Below are positions 26,747-36,357 of a stretch of DNA of 38,877 nt, one piece after another; within the stretch, counting starts at the first letter, position 1; the number at the start of each line of letters is the position of its first letter. The DNA is taken from contig NZ_JAGOMQ010000025.1 in assembly GCF_017993425.1 (NCBI RefSeq), positions 27,070 through 65,946 on the forward strand. The letters are read 5' to 3'. Origin of the DNA: Amaricoccus sp. GTDB taxonomy: Bacteria > Pseudomonadota > Alphaproteobacteria > Rhodobacterales > Rhodobacteraceae. A program made the position numbers and the translations under genes. Below the pieces are notes generated by a model that ran no database searches, was not told the DNA's origin, and worked only from the letters and a program-made list of their open reading frames with translations.

Positions 26747-27966
26747 CAGCCGAGCGCCTTGAGGTCGGCGGCCGGGTCGGCGAGCGCGTCCGGGTCGGGC
26801 GAGACGCCGGCCTCGATCCAGCGCTTGCCGGTCATGTAGGCGCGCGGGTCGTTCATCGCGTCGACGGCGAGCAGCCGCGGCCCGGCGTAGTACCAGACCG
26901 ACTCCGCCCCCGGCCGCGCCCCGGGCCGGACGATGGTGCGGTCCCAGCCGGCGTTCAGCCCGGCGATCTGCAGCTTTACGTCGTACTGGTCGGACCAGAA
27001 CCACGGCTTCGCCGCATAGGGGACGGGCTGGTCGAGCATGGCGCTCGCGACGGCCTCGGCCTGCTCGATGGCGTGGGGGACGCTCTCCAGCCGGATGCGG
27101 CGGCCCTCGTGCGGGAAGCTCGCGCAGTCGCCGGCGGCGAAGATCGCCGGGTCGGAGGTGCGGCCCTCGGCGTCGACGGCGACGCCGTTCTCGACGGCGA
27201 GGCCCGCCGCGGCCGCGAGCTCGACGTCCGGGGCGACGCCGATGCCGACGAGGACGAGATCCGCCGGGAGGATCTCGCCGCCGGCGAGCTCGACGCCGGT
27301 CGCCCGCCGCTCGCCGGTCACCCGGACGAGCGCCGCGTCCTCGCGGATCGCCACGCCGTGGCCGCGGTGGAGGGCGCGGAAGTAGTCGGCCGTGGCCGGC
27401 GCGGCGACGCGGGCGAGGATGCGGGGGGCGGCCTCGATCAGCGTCACGGAGAGGCCGGCGCCGACCAGCACGGCGGCGGCCTCGAGCCCGATATAGCCGC
27501 CGCCGACCACGACCGCGCGGGCGCCGGGGACAAGCCGCGTGGCGAGCAGGTCGGCGTCGGCGAGGCTGCGCATCGTCAGGACGCCGTCGAGATCGCCGCC
27601 GATCGCGGCAGGCAGGCGGCGGGGCGTCGAGCCGGTGGCGAGCGCCAGCCGGTCGTAGCCGAGGCGCGTCCCGTCGGCGAGCGCCACCTCGCGGGCGGCG
27701 CGGTCGATGGCGGTCGCGGCGACGCCGGTGACGAGCGCGATCCCCTCGGCCTCGTAGAAGCTCGGCGGGCGCAGGTGCAGGCGCTCGCGGGCCATCTCGC
27801 CCTTGAGGTAGGCCTTGGAGAGCGGCGGGCGCTGGTAGGGCGGCTCGGGCTCGGCGCCGACGAGGGTCAGCGGCCCGCGATGGCCGAGGGCGCGCAGGCG
27901 CGCGACCAGCGATGCGCCGGCCTGGCCTGCGCCGACCACGACGATGCGGGCGGTCTCGGCGTCCAT
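26746..27966 (-). CDS. FAD-dependent ferredoxin/rubredoxin-reductase-type oxidoreductase
   Basis: A 406-residue flavoprotein that would pass electrons from NAD(P)H to a [2Fe-2S] ferredoxin or rubredoxin. The FAD-binding motif is at the N-terminus (IVVVGAGQAGASLVARLR). Next come YQRPPLSKAYLKGE, typical of oxygenase-coupled reductases, the NAD(P)-binding motif AVVVGGGYIGLEAAAVL, the second FAD segment IFAAGDCASFPH, and a C-terminal reductase domain with PWFWSDQYDVKLQIAGL. No ferredoxin or P450 partner is adjacent. The only nearby ferredoxin is Bfd, about 8 kb away, and it normally uses another reductase type. The gene is translationally coupled to rsmD and divergent from the peroxiredoxin gene, with 80 bp between the starts. 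Confidence 0.92.
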   Translation of the reverse strand: MDAETARIVVVGAGQAGASLVARLRALGHRGPLTLVGAEPEPPYQRPPLSKAYLKGEMARERLHLRPPSFYEAEGIALVTGVAATAIDRAAREVALADGTRLGYDRLALATGSTPRRLPAAIGGDLDGVLTMRSLADADLLATRLVPGARAVVVGGGYIGLEAAAVLVGAGLSVTLIEAAPRILARVAAPATADYFRALHRGHGVAIREDAALVRVTGERRATGVELAGGEILPADLVLVGIGVAPDVELAAAAGLAVENGVAVDAEGRTSDPAIFAAGDCASFPHEGRRIRLESVPHAIEQAEAVASAMLDQPVPYAAKPWFWSDQYDVKLQIAGLNAGWDRTIVRPGARPGAESVWYYAGPRLLAVDAMNDPRAYMTGKRWIEAGVSPDPDALADPAADLKALG

Positions 27967-28046
27967 CGGGCTCCTCGTCTGGCCATGGGGCGACGCCCCG
28001 TCTATATGGGCCGGGGAACCCCCTGCAACCTCGAAAGGCCGCTGCC

Positions 28047-28535
28047 ATGACCCTTGCCGTCGGCGACAAGCTTCCCTCCGCGACCTTCGTCGAGATGGGG
28101 CCCGAGGGGCCGCGCGAGGTGGACGCCGCCTCCGTCTTCGCCGGCAGGCGCGTGGCGTTCTTCGGCCTGCCCGGGGCCTATACCGGCGTCTGCTCGACCC
28201 GCCACATCCCGAGCTTCATCCGCGTCGCGCCGGCCTTGCGGGAGAAGGGGATCGACGAGATCGTCTGCATCGCGGTCAACGATCCCTTCGTGCTCGGGGC
28301 CTGGGGCGAGGCGACCGGGGCGACCGAGGCGGGGATCCGGCTGCTCGGCGACGCCGGCTCGGATTTCGTCCGGGCGATCGGGCTCGAGTTCAGCAACCCG
28401 TCGCGCGGGTTCCACAATCGCTCGAAGCGCTATGCCGCCCTTGCCGAGGATGGCGTGGTGAAGGTGCTGAACGTCGAGGCCAACCCCGGCGCGTGCGAGC
28501 TGAGCGGCGGCGAGGCGCTGCTCGAGGCCATCTGA
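28047..28535 (+). CDS. Peroxiredoxin (Prx5 type)
   Basis: A 162-residue thiol peroxidase that reduces H2O2 and organic hydroperoxides. The peroxidatic cysteine is C49 in GLPGAYTGVCSTRHIPSF, the Prx5 signature. C74 (IVCIAVNDPFV) and C150 (NPGACELSGGE) are further cysteines; C150 is in the position of the resolving cysteine of some atypical two-cysteine members. There is no fused glutaredoxin domain. It is divergent from the ferredoxin-reductase-like gene, with 80 bp between the starts, so the two may share a control region. Confidence 0.94.
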   Translation: MTLAVGDKLPSATFVEMGPEGPREVDAASVFAGRRVAFFGLPGAYTGVCSTRHIPSFIRVAPALREKGIDEIVCIAVNDPFVLGAWGEATGATEAGIRLLGDAGSDFVRAIGLEFSNPSRGFHNRSKRYAALAEDGVVKVLNVEANPGACELSGGEALLEAI

Positions 28536-28817
28536 CCCCCGGCGGAAAGATGCCCCACAGCGGGACATGCGGCACCCCTTTGGTTTGACGGAGCAATCCG
28601 GAAGACCGGAAGCTATCCGCAGGCCGGAGCGGCGCCCGGTCGGCCGTCGCGGGACTGACCGACTCGCGTCGAGAAGCGGCGGCCGGCGGGGTCCGGGCGC
28701 GCGCGGGAGGCCGGACGGGAATGGCGCGCCCCATCCCCGACGGAAGCGACGGCGCGTCATGCAAGCCCCGTCCCGGCGCGTCCGCGCCGGGAGAGGGCGG
28801 GAGCCGCGAGCCGAGCC

Positions 28818-30026
28818 TTGGCCTTCCACGTCCGCCATCCCTTCCTGACCGAGGCCGACCGGCCCGACGCCTGGACCTTCTCCGGGCTGTTCCTGCTCGA
28901 GTCGATCGCGCGGGCCTCGCTCGTCACCGTGCTGCCGCTCACCGTCTATGCCGCCTTCCGCGACAAGCAGACGGTCAGCCTCGTCTATACCTGCGTCTCG
29001 CTGGCGGCGCTCGGGGTCAGCTTCGCCATCCCGACGCTCGTCCGCACCCTGTCGCGGCGCTGGACCTACACGCTCGGCGCCTGCCTGATCGGGCTCTGCG
29101 CCACGCTCGTGGGCTTCGGCGCCGGCTGGTCGCTGCCGCTGGCGCTCCTCGCGCGGACCTCGGGCGCGGCGATGCTCAACGTCACGCTCAGCCTCTACAT
29201 CCTCGACAACATCGCCCGGCAGGACCTCGTCCGCTCCGAGCCGCTGCGGCTCGGGGTCGCCACGCTGGCCTGGTCGGCCTGCCCCTTCGCCGGGGTCTGG
29301 CTGATGCAGCGCGCCGGCGTCGCCGCGCCGGCGCTCCTGAGCCTCGCCGCCGTGGCGACGCTGCTGGCCGCGTTCTGGACGCTGCGGCTGCGCGAGGGCG
29401 GCCCGATCCGCCCCGGCCCGTCGCGCATCCCGCCGCGGCCGCGCCACCCGATCGCCGCGGTGCGCCGCTTCGCCGCGCAGCCGCGGCTGCGCCTCGCCTG
29501 GACGATCGCCTTCGCCCGCTCGGCCTTCTGGGTGACCTTCTTCATCTACATCCCGATCCTGATGGTCGAGGGCGGCCTCGGGCCGACCGCCGGCGGCCTC
29601 GCCGTGGCCGCGGGCAACCTGATGCTGCTCAACAACCTCGTGCTGCGCCGCCTCGGCGGCCGGCTGTCGGTGCGGCGGGTGATCGGCGTGGCCTTCCTCG
29701 CCGCGGGGGCGCTCACCCTCGTCTCCGGTCTCGCCAGCCTCGCCTCGCCGGCGGCGGCGGGCGCGGCGATGGTGGCGGGGGCGTTCTTCGTCGCCATGCT
29801 CGACGGGCTCGGGCCGATCCCCTACCTGCGCGCCGTGCGCGCCCACGAGCGCGAGGCGATGACCACGGTCTACCGCACCTATCTCGACGCCTCCGAGCTG
29901 CTGCCGCCGCTCGCCTACTTCTTCCTGCTGCAGGTCGCGGGCTTCGCCGGCGCCTTCGCCGGCCTCGCCGTGCTGCTCGCCGCGGTCGGGATCCTGTCGC
30001 TCCGCCACCTGCCGCGGGGCCTGTGA
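28818..30026 (+). CDS. MFS transporter
   Basis: A 402-residue major-facilitator carrier with about 12 hydrophobic segments, for example SLVTVLPLTVYAAF, LGACLIGLCATLVGFGAGW, FWVTFFIYIPILMVEGG and PPLAYFFLLQVAGFAGAF. An arginine-rich cytoplasmic loop in the middle (PGPSRIPPRPRHP) is followed by the second half. The substrate cannot be told from sequence. The start is a TTG at 28818 with a weak upstream site. The MaoC-type gene follows after 65 bp on the same strand. The 282 bp before it show no clear gene. Confidence 0.8.
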   Translation: MAFHVRHPFLTEADRPDAWTFSGLFLLESIARASLVTVLPLTVYAAFRDKQTVSLVYTCVSLAALGVSFAIPTLVRTLSRRWTYTLGACLIGLCATLVGFGAGWSLPLALLARTSGAAMLNVTLSLYILDNIARQDLVRSEPLRLGVATLAWSACPFAGVWLMQRAGVAAPALLSLAAVATLLAAFWTLRLREGGPIRPGPSRIPPRPRHPIAAVRRFAAQPRLRLAWTIAFARSAFWVTFFIYIPILMVEGGLGPTAGGLAVAAGNLMLLNNLVLRRLGGRLSVRRVIGVAFLAAGALTLVSGLASLASPAAAGAAMVAGAFFVAMLDGLGPIPYLRAVRAHEREAMTTVYRTYLDASELLPPLAYFFLLQVAGFAGAFAGLAVLLAAVGILSLRHLPRGL

Positions 30027-30091
30027 GGCTCCCGATTGCCGGCGCCCGCCGGCTGCGCCAGAGTGCCGCCGGGCGACGCGGAGGAAGGGGC

Positions 30092-30553
30092 ATGACCGGA
30101 CGGCTGCATCTGGAGGACCTCCGCGAGGGCCAGCGCTTCGTCAGCGCTGCGCGGACGATCGACGCGGGGGAGATAAAGGCCTTCGCCCGCGACTTCGATC
30201 CGCAGCCGTTCCACCTCGACGAGGCGGCGGCCGCGGGCTCGTTCTTCGGCGGGCTGGCGGCGAGCGGCTGGCACACCGCGGCGCTGACCATGCGGCTCCT
30301 CGTCGACAGCCTGCCCTTCGCGGGCGGGATCATCGGCGCCGGCGGCGAGCTCTCGTGGCCGCGGCCGACGCGGCCCGGCGACACGCTCCACGTCGAGGCG
30401 GTGGTGGAGAAGGTCACCCCCTCCCGCTCCCGCCCGGACCGCGGCATGGTGGCGATGCGCATCGAGACGAGGAACCAGGACGGCGAGACCGCCCAGCTCT
30501 TCCGCGTCAACGTCATGGCCTTCCGCCGGCCGGCGACCGCTCCGTCTTCCTAG
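30092..30553 (+). CDS. MaoC-like hotdog hydratase
   Basis: A 153-residue single-hotdog protein of the MaoC/(R)-hydratase type, probably acting on an acyl-CoA double bond or a related thioester. It begins LHLEDLREGQRF and has the hydratase signature with the catalytic Asp and His: KAFARDFDPQPFHLDEAAA, then FFGGLAASGWHTAALTM. The WPRPTRPGDTLHVEAVV segment is typical of the family. GAGGAAGGGG just upstream of the ATG is a strong ribosome site. It follows the MFS gene closely and may share its transcript. The substrate is unknown. Confidence 0.9.
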   Translation: MTGRLHLEDLREGQRFVSAARTIDAGEIKAFARDFDPQPFHLDEAAAAGSFFGGLAASGWHTAALTMRLLVDSLPFAGGIIGAGGELSWPRPTRPGDTLHVEAVVEKVTPSRSRPDRGMVAMRIETRNQDGETAQLFRVNVMAFRRPATAPSS

Positions 30554-30682
30554 CCCCCGAACCTCCTGGCCCCGAACGCATCCGTTCATCGGTCCGCGGA
30601 AAGCTGTCGAAATTCCGCCGCCCGTTCACACATCGGCAATCTCCGGGCCGAATACCTGTCGAGCCGACGACGATGATGACCA

Positions 30683-31507
30683 ATGCGAGCGAACCAGACC
30701 CTTGCGCTCCTGATAGACGGCGACAACGTATCGTCGAAGGTCGTCTGCGGGTTGCTTGCCGAGGTCGCGACCTACGGCACGGCGAGCGTGAAGCGGATCT
30801 ACGGCGACTGGACCCAGCCGAACCTGAGCGGGTGGAAGGATTGCCTGCTCGAGCATTCGATCCAGCCGGTTCAGCAATTCGCCTACGTCACCGGCAAGAA
30901 CACGACCGATGGCGCGATGATCATCGACGCGATGGACCTGCTCCACACCGGTCGATTCTCCGGGTTCTGCATCGTCTCCAGCGACAGCGATTTCACCCGC
31001 CTCGCGGCCCGCGTCCGCGAGCAGGGCATAACGGTCTACGGCTTCGGCGAGCGCAAGACGCCTCGCTCCTTTGTCACGGCCTGTGACAGGTTCGTGTACT
31101 TCGACCTCCTGGCCGCGCCCAGGGTCGAACCCGGCGCCGAACGGGGCGAGGCGCGGGCTTCCGGCGTCACGGTGCTGCCGACGGCTCGCCTCGCGCCTGC
31201 GCCCGCGGCGGTTCCCCTCAAGGCTCCTCTCGACCGCAGGGCGATCGGCATCCTTGCTGAGGCGATCCGTGCGACGGCCGGGAACGACGGGCGGGCGAAT
31301 CTCTGTAGTGTCGGGGCACATCTGTCCAAGCAGGCTCCGGGCTTCGATGCCCGCAAATACGGATTTGCACGGCTCTCGGATTTGGTGAAGGCTTCGGGCA
31401 TCGTCGAGGTGGAGCTCGTCGGGCAGGGGCCGATTGTGGTTCGCCTCAAAGCCGATAGTCACAAGGCGGTTCCGACAAGCCTGCCGGCAGCGGCCGCCAA
31501 GCCCTGA
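30683..31507 (+). CDS. NYN-domain (PIN-like) protein with C-terminal LOTUS/OST-HTH domain
   Basis: A 274-residue LabA/DUF88-type protein. The N-terminal NYN domain (about 5-150), a PIN-like ribonuclease fold, keeps the acidic residues in LLIDGDNV, KNTTDGAMIIDAMDLLH and IVSSDSDFTRLAARVREQG. After a linker, the C-terminus (about 195-258) has an OST-HTH/LOTUS-like domain with CSVGAHLSKQAPGFDARKYG, then FARLSDLVKASGIVEVE, a fold associated with RNA binding. Together they suggest an RNA-processing or RNA-decay enzyme, but the target is unknown. Codon use is less GC-extreme than in neighbouring genes, so acquisition by transfer is possible. The start ATG has only a weak ribosome site. It stands alone between the MaoC and mutS genes. 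Confidence 0.88.
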   Translation: MRANQTLALLIDGDNVSSKVVCGLLAEVATYGTASVKRIYGDWTQPNLSGWKDCLLEHSIQPVQQFAYVTGKNTTDGAMIIDAMDLLHTGRFSGFCIVSSDSDFTRLAARVREQGITVYGFGERKTPRSFVTACDRFVYFDLLAAPRVEPGAERGEARASGVTVLPTARLAPAPAAVPLKAPLDRRAIGILAEAIRATAGNDGRANLCSVGAHLSKQAPGFDARKYGFARLSDLVKASGIVEVELVGQGPIVVRLKADSHKAVPTSLPAAAAKP

Positions 31508-31620
31508 GCCCGGCTTCGGGCCGCGAACGGCTCGCTCGGTCGTCTGCCCGAACCCCACCCCATTGGCGCGCCGGCCCGAGCCTGTATAACCGCCTCCGAC
31601 CGGAGCCGGACGGACGCGCC

Positions 31621-34278
31621 TTGAACGACACTCCCTCGCCGATGATGGCGCAATACCTCGGCATCAAGGCCGACCATGCCGACGCGCTGCTCTTCTACCG
31701 CATGGGCGACTTCTACGAGCTGTTCTTCGACGACGCCGTCGCCGCCTCCGCCGCGCTCGACATCGCGCTGACCAGGCGCGGGCTGCACCAGGGCGGGGAC
31801 ATCCCGATGTGCGGGGTGCCCGTCCACGCCGCCGACGGCTACCTGCTGACGCTGATCCGCAAGGGCTTCCGCGTCGCCGTCTGCGAGCAGATGGAGGACC
31901 CGGCCGAGGCGCGCAAACGCGGCGCGAAATCCGTCGTGCGCCGCGAGGTCGTCCGCGTCGTCACCCCCGGCACCCTGACCGAGGACAGCCTGCTCGAGCC
32001 CCGCCGCGCCAACTGGCTCGCCGCCTATGCCGAGCTGCGCGGCGAGGGCGCCTTCGCCTGGGCCGACGTCTCGACCGGCGAATTCGCCGTCGCCGCCTGC
32101 CCCCGCGCCCGCCTCGGCCCGATGCTCGCCCGCCTCGCCCCCCGCGAGGTCCTCGTGCCGGAGACGCTGGAACCCGAGCTGCGCGAACTCGTCGCCGAGG
32201 CCGGCGCCGTCGCCGCGCCCCTCGCCCGGTCGAGCTTCGACAGCGCGTCGGGCGCCGCCCGCACCGCCGCGCTCTTCGGCGTCGCCTCGCTCGACGCCTT
32301 CGCCGCCTTCGACCGCGCCGAGACCGCCGCCCTCGGCGCCCTAGTCGACTACCTCGAGCTGACCCAGAAGGGCCGCCTCCCCCTCCTGCGCCCGCCGGTC
32401 CGCGAGACGCCGGGGGGCACGATGGCGATCGACGCCGCCACCCGCCGCAACCTGGAGCTCGTCCGCGCCCTCGACGGCGGCCGTGAGGGCTCCCTCGTCG
32501 CCGCCATCGACCGCACGCTGACCGGCGCGGGCGGCCGCCTCATCGAAGCCCGCGTCTCCGCCCCCTCGACCGACGTCGCGCTCCTCTGCGCCCGCCAGGG
32601 CGCCGTCGCGCATCTCGTCGACGACCCCGACCGCCTGCGGAGCTTGCGCGAGGCGCTCCGCCGCGCGCCCGACCTCGAACGCGCCCTCGCCCGGCTCGCC
32701 CTCGACCGCGGCGGCCCGCGCGACCTCGCCGCGGTCCGCGACGCGCTCGCCGCCGCAGGCCGCCTGCGCGAAGCCCTCCTCGCCGACCCGCCCGCCACGC
32801 CGCCCGAAGCCCTGACCGCCGCCGCCGCCTCGCTCGTCGGACCGGCCGGCCTCGAAGCCCGCCTCGCCGCCGCCCTCGTCGACGAACCGCCGGCGCTCCT
32901 GCGCGACGGCGGCCTCGTCGCCCACGGCTACGACGCCGAGCTCGACGACACCCGGCGCCTGCGCGACCAGGGCCGCGGGGTCGTCGCCGAGCTGCAGGGC
33001 GAGTACGTGCGCGAGAGCGGCATCGCGGCGCTGAAGATCCGCCACAACAACGTGCTCGGCTACCACATCGAGACCCCGGCGACCCACGCCGAGAAGATGC
33101 TGTCGCCGCCGCTCTCGGCCCTCTTCGTCCATCGCCAGACCACGGCGAACGCGCTGCGCTTCACCACGCTGGCGCTGGCCGAGATCGAGAAGCGCATCCT
33201 CGGCGCCGCCGACGCCGCGCTCGCCATCGAGCGCCGGGTGTTCGGCGAGCTGCGGGCCGCGATCCTCACTGAAGCGGGGCGGCTCGGGGCGCTGGCGCGC
33301 GCGACGGCGGAGGTCGACGTCGCCTGCGGGCTCGCCGACCTCGCCCGCGCCGAGGCGTGGGTCGCGCCGGAGATCGTCCCCGGCCGCGCCTTCGAGGTCG
33401 CCGGCGGCCGGCACCCGGTGGTCGAGGCGGCGCTGCGGCGCTCGGGGGCGGCCTTCGTCGCCAACGACTGCGAGGCCGGGGCCGACGGGCCGGGCGCGCG
33501 GCCGCTCTGGCTGATCACCGGGCCGAACATGGCCGGCAAGTCGACCTTCCTGCGGCAGAACGCGCTGATCGCCATCCTCGCGCAGATCGGGGCCTTCGTG
33601 CCGGCCGCCTCGGCGCGGATCGGCGTCGTCGACCAGCTGTTCAGCCGGGTGGGCGCGGCGGACGACCTCGCGCGCGGGCGGTCGACCTTCATGGTCGAGA
33701 TGGTCGAGACCGCGGCGATCCTGAACCAGGCCGGGCCGGGGGCGCTCGTCATCCTCGACGAGATCGGCCGCGGCACGGCGACCTATGACGGGCTCTCGAT
33801 CGCCTGGGCGGTGCTCGAGCACCTGCACGACGTCAACCGCTGCCGGGCGCTCTTCGCCACCCATTACCACGAGCTGACCGCGCTCGCCGCGAAGCTGCCG
33901 GGGCTGCGCAACGCCACGGTGGCGGTGCGGGAGTGGAAGGGCGAGGTGGTGTTCCTGCACGAGGTGCGCGAGGGCGCGGCGGACCGCTCCTACGGCGTGC
34001 AGGTCGCCCGGCTCGCCGGCCTGCCGCCCGCGGTGCTCGACCGCGCCCGGACGATCCTCGGCATGCTGGAGAAGGGCGAGCGCGAGCCCTCGGCGCGCGC
34101 CCGCGCGCTGCTCGACGACCTGCCGCTCTTCAGCGCCGCCGCCGCGGCGCCGCCGCCCGCGGCCGCTCCGGCGCCCTCGGCCGTCGAGGACCGGCTGCGC
34201 GCCGTCCATCCCGACGAGCTGACGCCGCGCGAGGCGCTGGCGCTCCTCTACGAGCTGCGGGGGATGCTCGGGGGGTGA
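31621..34278 (+). CDS. mutS: DNA mismatch repair protein MutS
   Basis: The mismatch-sensing ATPase of methyl-independent or MutL-directed repair, 885 residues, close to the usual size. The mismatch-binding F-x-E motif is F31-Y-E33 in GDFYELFFDD. The core and lever domains follow, with the conserved HNNVLGYHIE stretch. Then come the ATPase Walker A GPNMAGKST (634-642), Walker B VILDEIGRGTATYDGLSIAWA (about 710) and ATHYHELTAL. The C-terminal part has a low-complexity Ala/Pro stretch (AAAAAPPPAAAPAPSA), then a short tail. The start is TTG at 31621; MMAQYLGIKADH, the conserved N-terminus, begins eight residues in. The lytic transglycosylase gene follows after 80 bp. Confidence 0.97.
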   Translation: MNDTPSPMMAQYLGIKADHADALLFYRMGDFYELFFDDAVAASAALDIALTRRGLHQGGDIPMCGVPVHAADGYLLTLIRKGFRVAVCEQMEDPAEARKRGAKSVVRREVVRVVTPGTLTEDSLLEPRRANWLAAYAELRGEGAFAWADVSTGEFAVAACPRARLGPMLARLAPREVLVPETLEPELRELVAEAGAVAAPLARSSFDSASGAARTAALFGVASLDAFAAFDRAETAALGALVDYLELTQKGRLPLLRPPVRETPGGTMAIDAATRRNLELVRALDGGREGSLVAAIDRTLTGAGGRLIEARVSAPSTDVALLCARQGAVAHLVDDPDRLRSLREALRRAPDLERALARLALDRGGPRDLAAVRDALAAAGRLREALLADPPATPPEALTAAAASLVGPAGLEARLAAALVDEPPALLRDGGLVAHGYDAELDDTRRLRDQGRGVVAELQGEYVRESGIAALKIRHNNVLGYHIETPATHAEKMLSPPLSALFVHRQTTANALRFTTLALAEIEKRILGAADAALAIERRVFGELRAAILTEAGRLGALARATAEVDVACGLADLARAEAWVAPEIVPGRAFEVAGGRHPVVEAALRRSGAAFVANDCEAGADGPGARPLWLITGPNMAGKSTFLRQNALIAILAQIGAFVPAASARIGVVDQLFSRVGAADDLARGRSTFMVEMVETAAILNQAGPGALVILDEIGRGTATYDGLSIAWAVLEHLHDVNRCRALFATHYHELTALAAKLPGLRNATVAVREWKGEVVFLHEVREGAADRSYGVQVARLAGLPPAVLDRARTILGMLEKGEREPSARARALLDDLPLFSAAAAAPPPAAAPAPSAVEDRLRAVHPDELTPREALALLYELRGMLGG

Positions 34279-34358
34279 CCGCGGCCGCATCGCCCGAGAC
34301 GACGGCGCGCGGCCCTGCTATAGTGCCGGCAAAACACGGTCCCGAACGAGGCACGGGC

Positions 34359-36332
34359 ATGCGCCGGATCAGGCTCGCGATCTTTCCGCTGTTGTGCGCC
34401 GCCGCGCTCGTCGCGCCGCCGGCGGGGCGCACCCAGACGGCGGACCAGGCCGAGGCCAACGCCCTCGCCGCGGCGCTGGCCGCCGCCGACGCCGCCGACT
34501 GGCCGGCCGCCGACGACCTCGCCGCCGGGCTAGACGACGCCGTCGCCGCCGACGTGGTGCTGTGGATCCGCCTGCGCGAGGGCGCGGGGACCTGGGACGA
34601 GCTGAGCGGCTTCCTCGCCCGCGAGCGCGGCTGGCCGGGCCTGTCGCCGATCCGCCGCCACGCCGAGCGGGCGATGCCCGCCAGCCTGACGGCCCCCGAG
34701 GTGATCGCCTTCTACGCCGGCGAGCCGCCGCTGACCGGCGCGGGCTCGCTGCGCTACGCCGCGGCGCTCGCCGCCTCGGGGCGCCAGCCGGAGGCCGACG
34801 CCGAGATCCTGCGGGTCTGGCGCGAGGTCCCGGTCGGCGCCGCCGACCAGGCCTCGCTCCTCGCCGCCCACGAGGCCCTCGTCGAGCCGCTGGTGGTCGA
34901 GCGCCTCGACATGCTGCTCTGGCGCGGCCTCGGCGCCGAGGCGGAGGCGCTGATCCCGCGCGCCCCGGAGGGCTGGCGGAAGCTCGCCAAGGCCCGCATC
35001 GCCGTCCGCCGCGACACGGACGGCCTCACCGCGGCGGTGAACGCCGTGCCCGCCTCGCTGAAGGACGACCCCGGCCTCGCCTACGAGCGCTACCTCTACC
35101 GGGTGACCCGCAACCGCGCCGACGAGGCGGAGGCGTTCCTGATCGCGCGCTCCACCTCGGCCGCGGCGCTCGGCCGTCCCGACATGTGGATGAAGGGCCG
35201 CGCCGACATGGCCCGCAAGGCGCTGCGCCGGGGCGACGTGGCGAGCGCCTATGCGCTGGCCGCGGCCAACTACGGGAACGCCGCCTCCGGCGCGGACTAC
35301 GCCGACGCGGAATGGGTGGCGGGGTTCATCGCGCTGACCCGGATGGACGACCCCGACGCAGCGGCCGCGCATTTCGTCCGTTTCCGCGAGGCGGTCGCCA
35401 CCCCGATCAGCCTCGGCCGCGCCGGCTACTGGCTCGGGCTCGCCGAGGCGGCGCGCGGCGACGACGCGGCGGCCATGGCGGCCTGGACCGAGGGCGGGCG
35501 CTACCAGACGAGCTTCTACGGCCAGCTCTCCGCCGAGCGGGCCGGCCTGTCGCCCGACCCGGCGCTTGCCGGCGACGCGGCGGCGCCGCGCTGGCGCGGG
35601 CGGCAGTTCGCGCTCGGCTCGGTGGTGCAGGCGGCGCAGCTCCTCGAGCTCGCCGGCGACGACGTGCGGGCGACGCTGTTCTTCCGGCAGGCGGGCGAGG
35701 GCCAGACGCCGCGGCTGCGCGCGGCGCTGGCGCAGATGGCCGCCGACCTCGGCCGGCCCCACCTCGCCGTGCGCATCGCCAAGGACGCGGCCGCCGACGG
35801 GGTGATCCTGCCGAGCCAGTACTACCCCCTCCACGCCATCGCCGCCGGATCCTGGCCGGTGCCGACGGAGCTCGCGCTGGCGATCGCCCGGCAGGAGAGC
35901 GAGTTCAATCCCGAGGCGGTCAGCGCCGCCGGCGCGCGCGGGCTGATGCAGCTGATGCCGGCGACCGCCGAGGAGGTCTCCGGCAAGCTCGGTGTGCCCT
36001 TCGAGCAGGCGCGGCTGACCGCTGACCCGCTCTACAACGCCACGCTCGGCACCGCCTATCTGGCGCGGATGCTGCGGGCCTATGACGGCTCCTACGTGCT
36101 GACCGCCGCCGCCTACAACGCCGGCCCGGGGCGGGTGCGCGAGTGGCTGGCGGCGAACGGCGACCCGCGCGATCCCGGGGTCGACGCGGTGGCCTGGATC
36201 GAGGCGATCCCGTTCGAGGAGACGCGGAACTATGTCATGCGGGTGATGGAGAGCCTGCACGTCTACCGCGCCCGCCTCGGCGGGCAGGTGGCGCCGATCC
36301 GCCTCGCCTCGGACATCCACGTCGCCGGGTAG
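34359..36332 (+). CDS. Soluble lytic murein transglycosylase (Slt70-like)
   Basis: A 657-residue periplasmic enzyme that cleaves peptidoglycan with formation of a 1,6-anhydro bond. It has a signal peptide (RRIRLAIFPLLCAAALVAPPAG), a long alpha-helical superhelix region (about 30-480), and a C-terminal lysozyme-like domain. The catalytic Glu513 lies in ARQESEFNPEAVSAAGARGL, then MQLMPATAEEV and YVLTAAAYNAGPGRV. Length matches Slt70-type proteins. The ATG at 34359 is preceded by GAGG; the frame is open upstream only because it overlaps mutS out of frame. Copy 3 of the dispersed palindrome repeat lies 26 bp after its stop. Confidence 0.94.
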   Translation: MRRIRLAIFPLLCAAALVAPPAGRTQTADQAEANALAAALAAADAADWPAADDLAAGLDDAVAADVVLWIRLREGAGTWDELSGFLARERGWPGLSPIRRHAERAMPASLTAPEVIAFYAGEPPLTGAGSLRYAAALAASGRQPEADAEILRVWREVPVGAADQASLLAAHEALVEPLVVERLDMLLWRGLGAEAEALIPRAPEGWRKLAKARIAVRRDTDGLTAAVNAVPASLKDDPGLAYERYLYRVTRNRADEAEAFLIARSTSAAALGRPDMWMKGRADMARKALRRGDVASAYALAAANYGNAASGADYADAEWVAGFIALTRMDDPDAAAAHFVRFREAVATPISLGRAGYWLGLAEAARGDDAAAMAAWTEGGRYQTSFYGQLSAERAGLSPDPALAGDAAAPRWRGRQFALGSVVQAAQLLELAGDDVRATLFFRQAGEGQTPRLRAALAQMAADLGRPHLAVRIAKDAAADGVILPSQYYPLHAIAAGSWPVPTELALAIARQESEFNPEAVSAAGARGLMQLMPATAEEVSGKLGVPFEQARLTADPLYNATLGTAYLARMLRAYDGSYVLTAAAYNAGPGRVREWLAANGDPRDPGVDAVAWIEAIPFEETRNYVMRVMESLHVYRARLGGQVAPIRLASDIHVAG

Positions 36333-36357
36333 GGGCTGTCGGGCGGAGTCGGGGCGT

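Noticed and set aside
28536-28817. Possible small gene between the peroxiredoxin and MFS genes
   Set aside because: Open frames there are short, arginine-rich and without a ribosome site; nothing convincing is visible.
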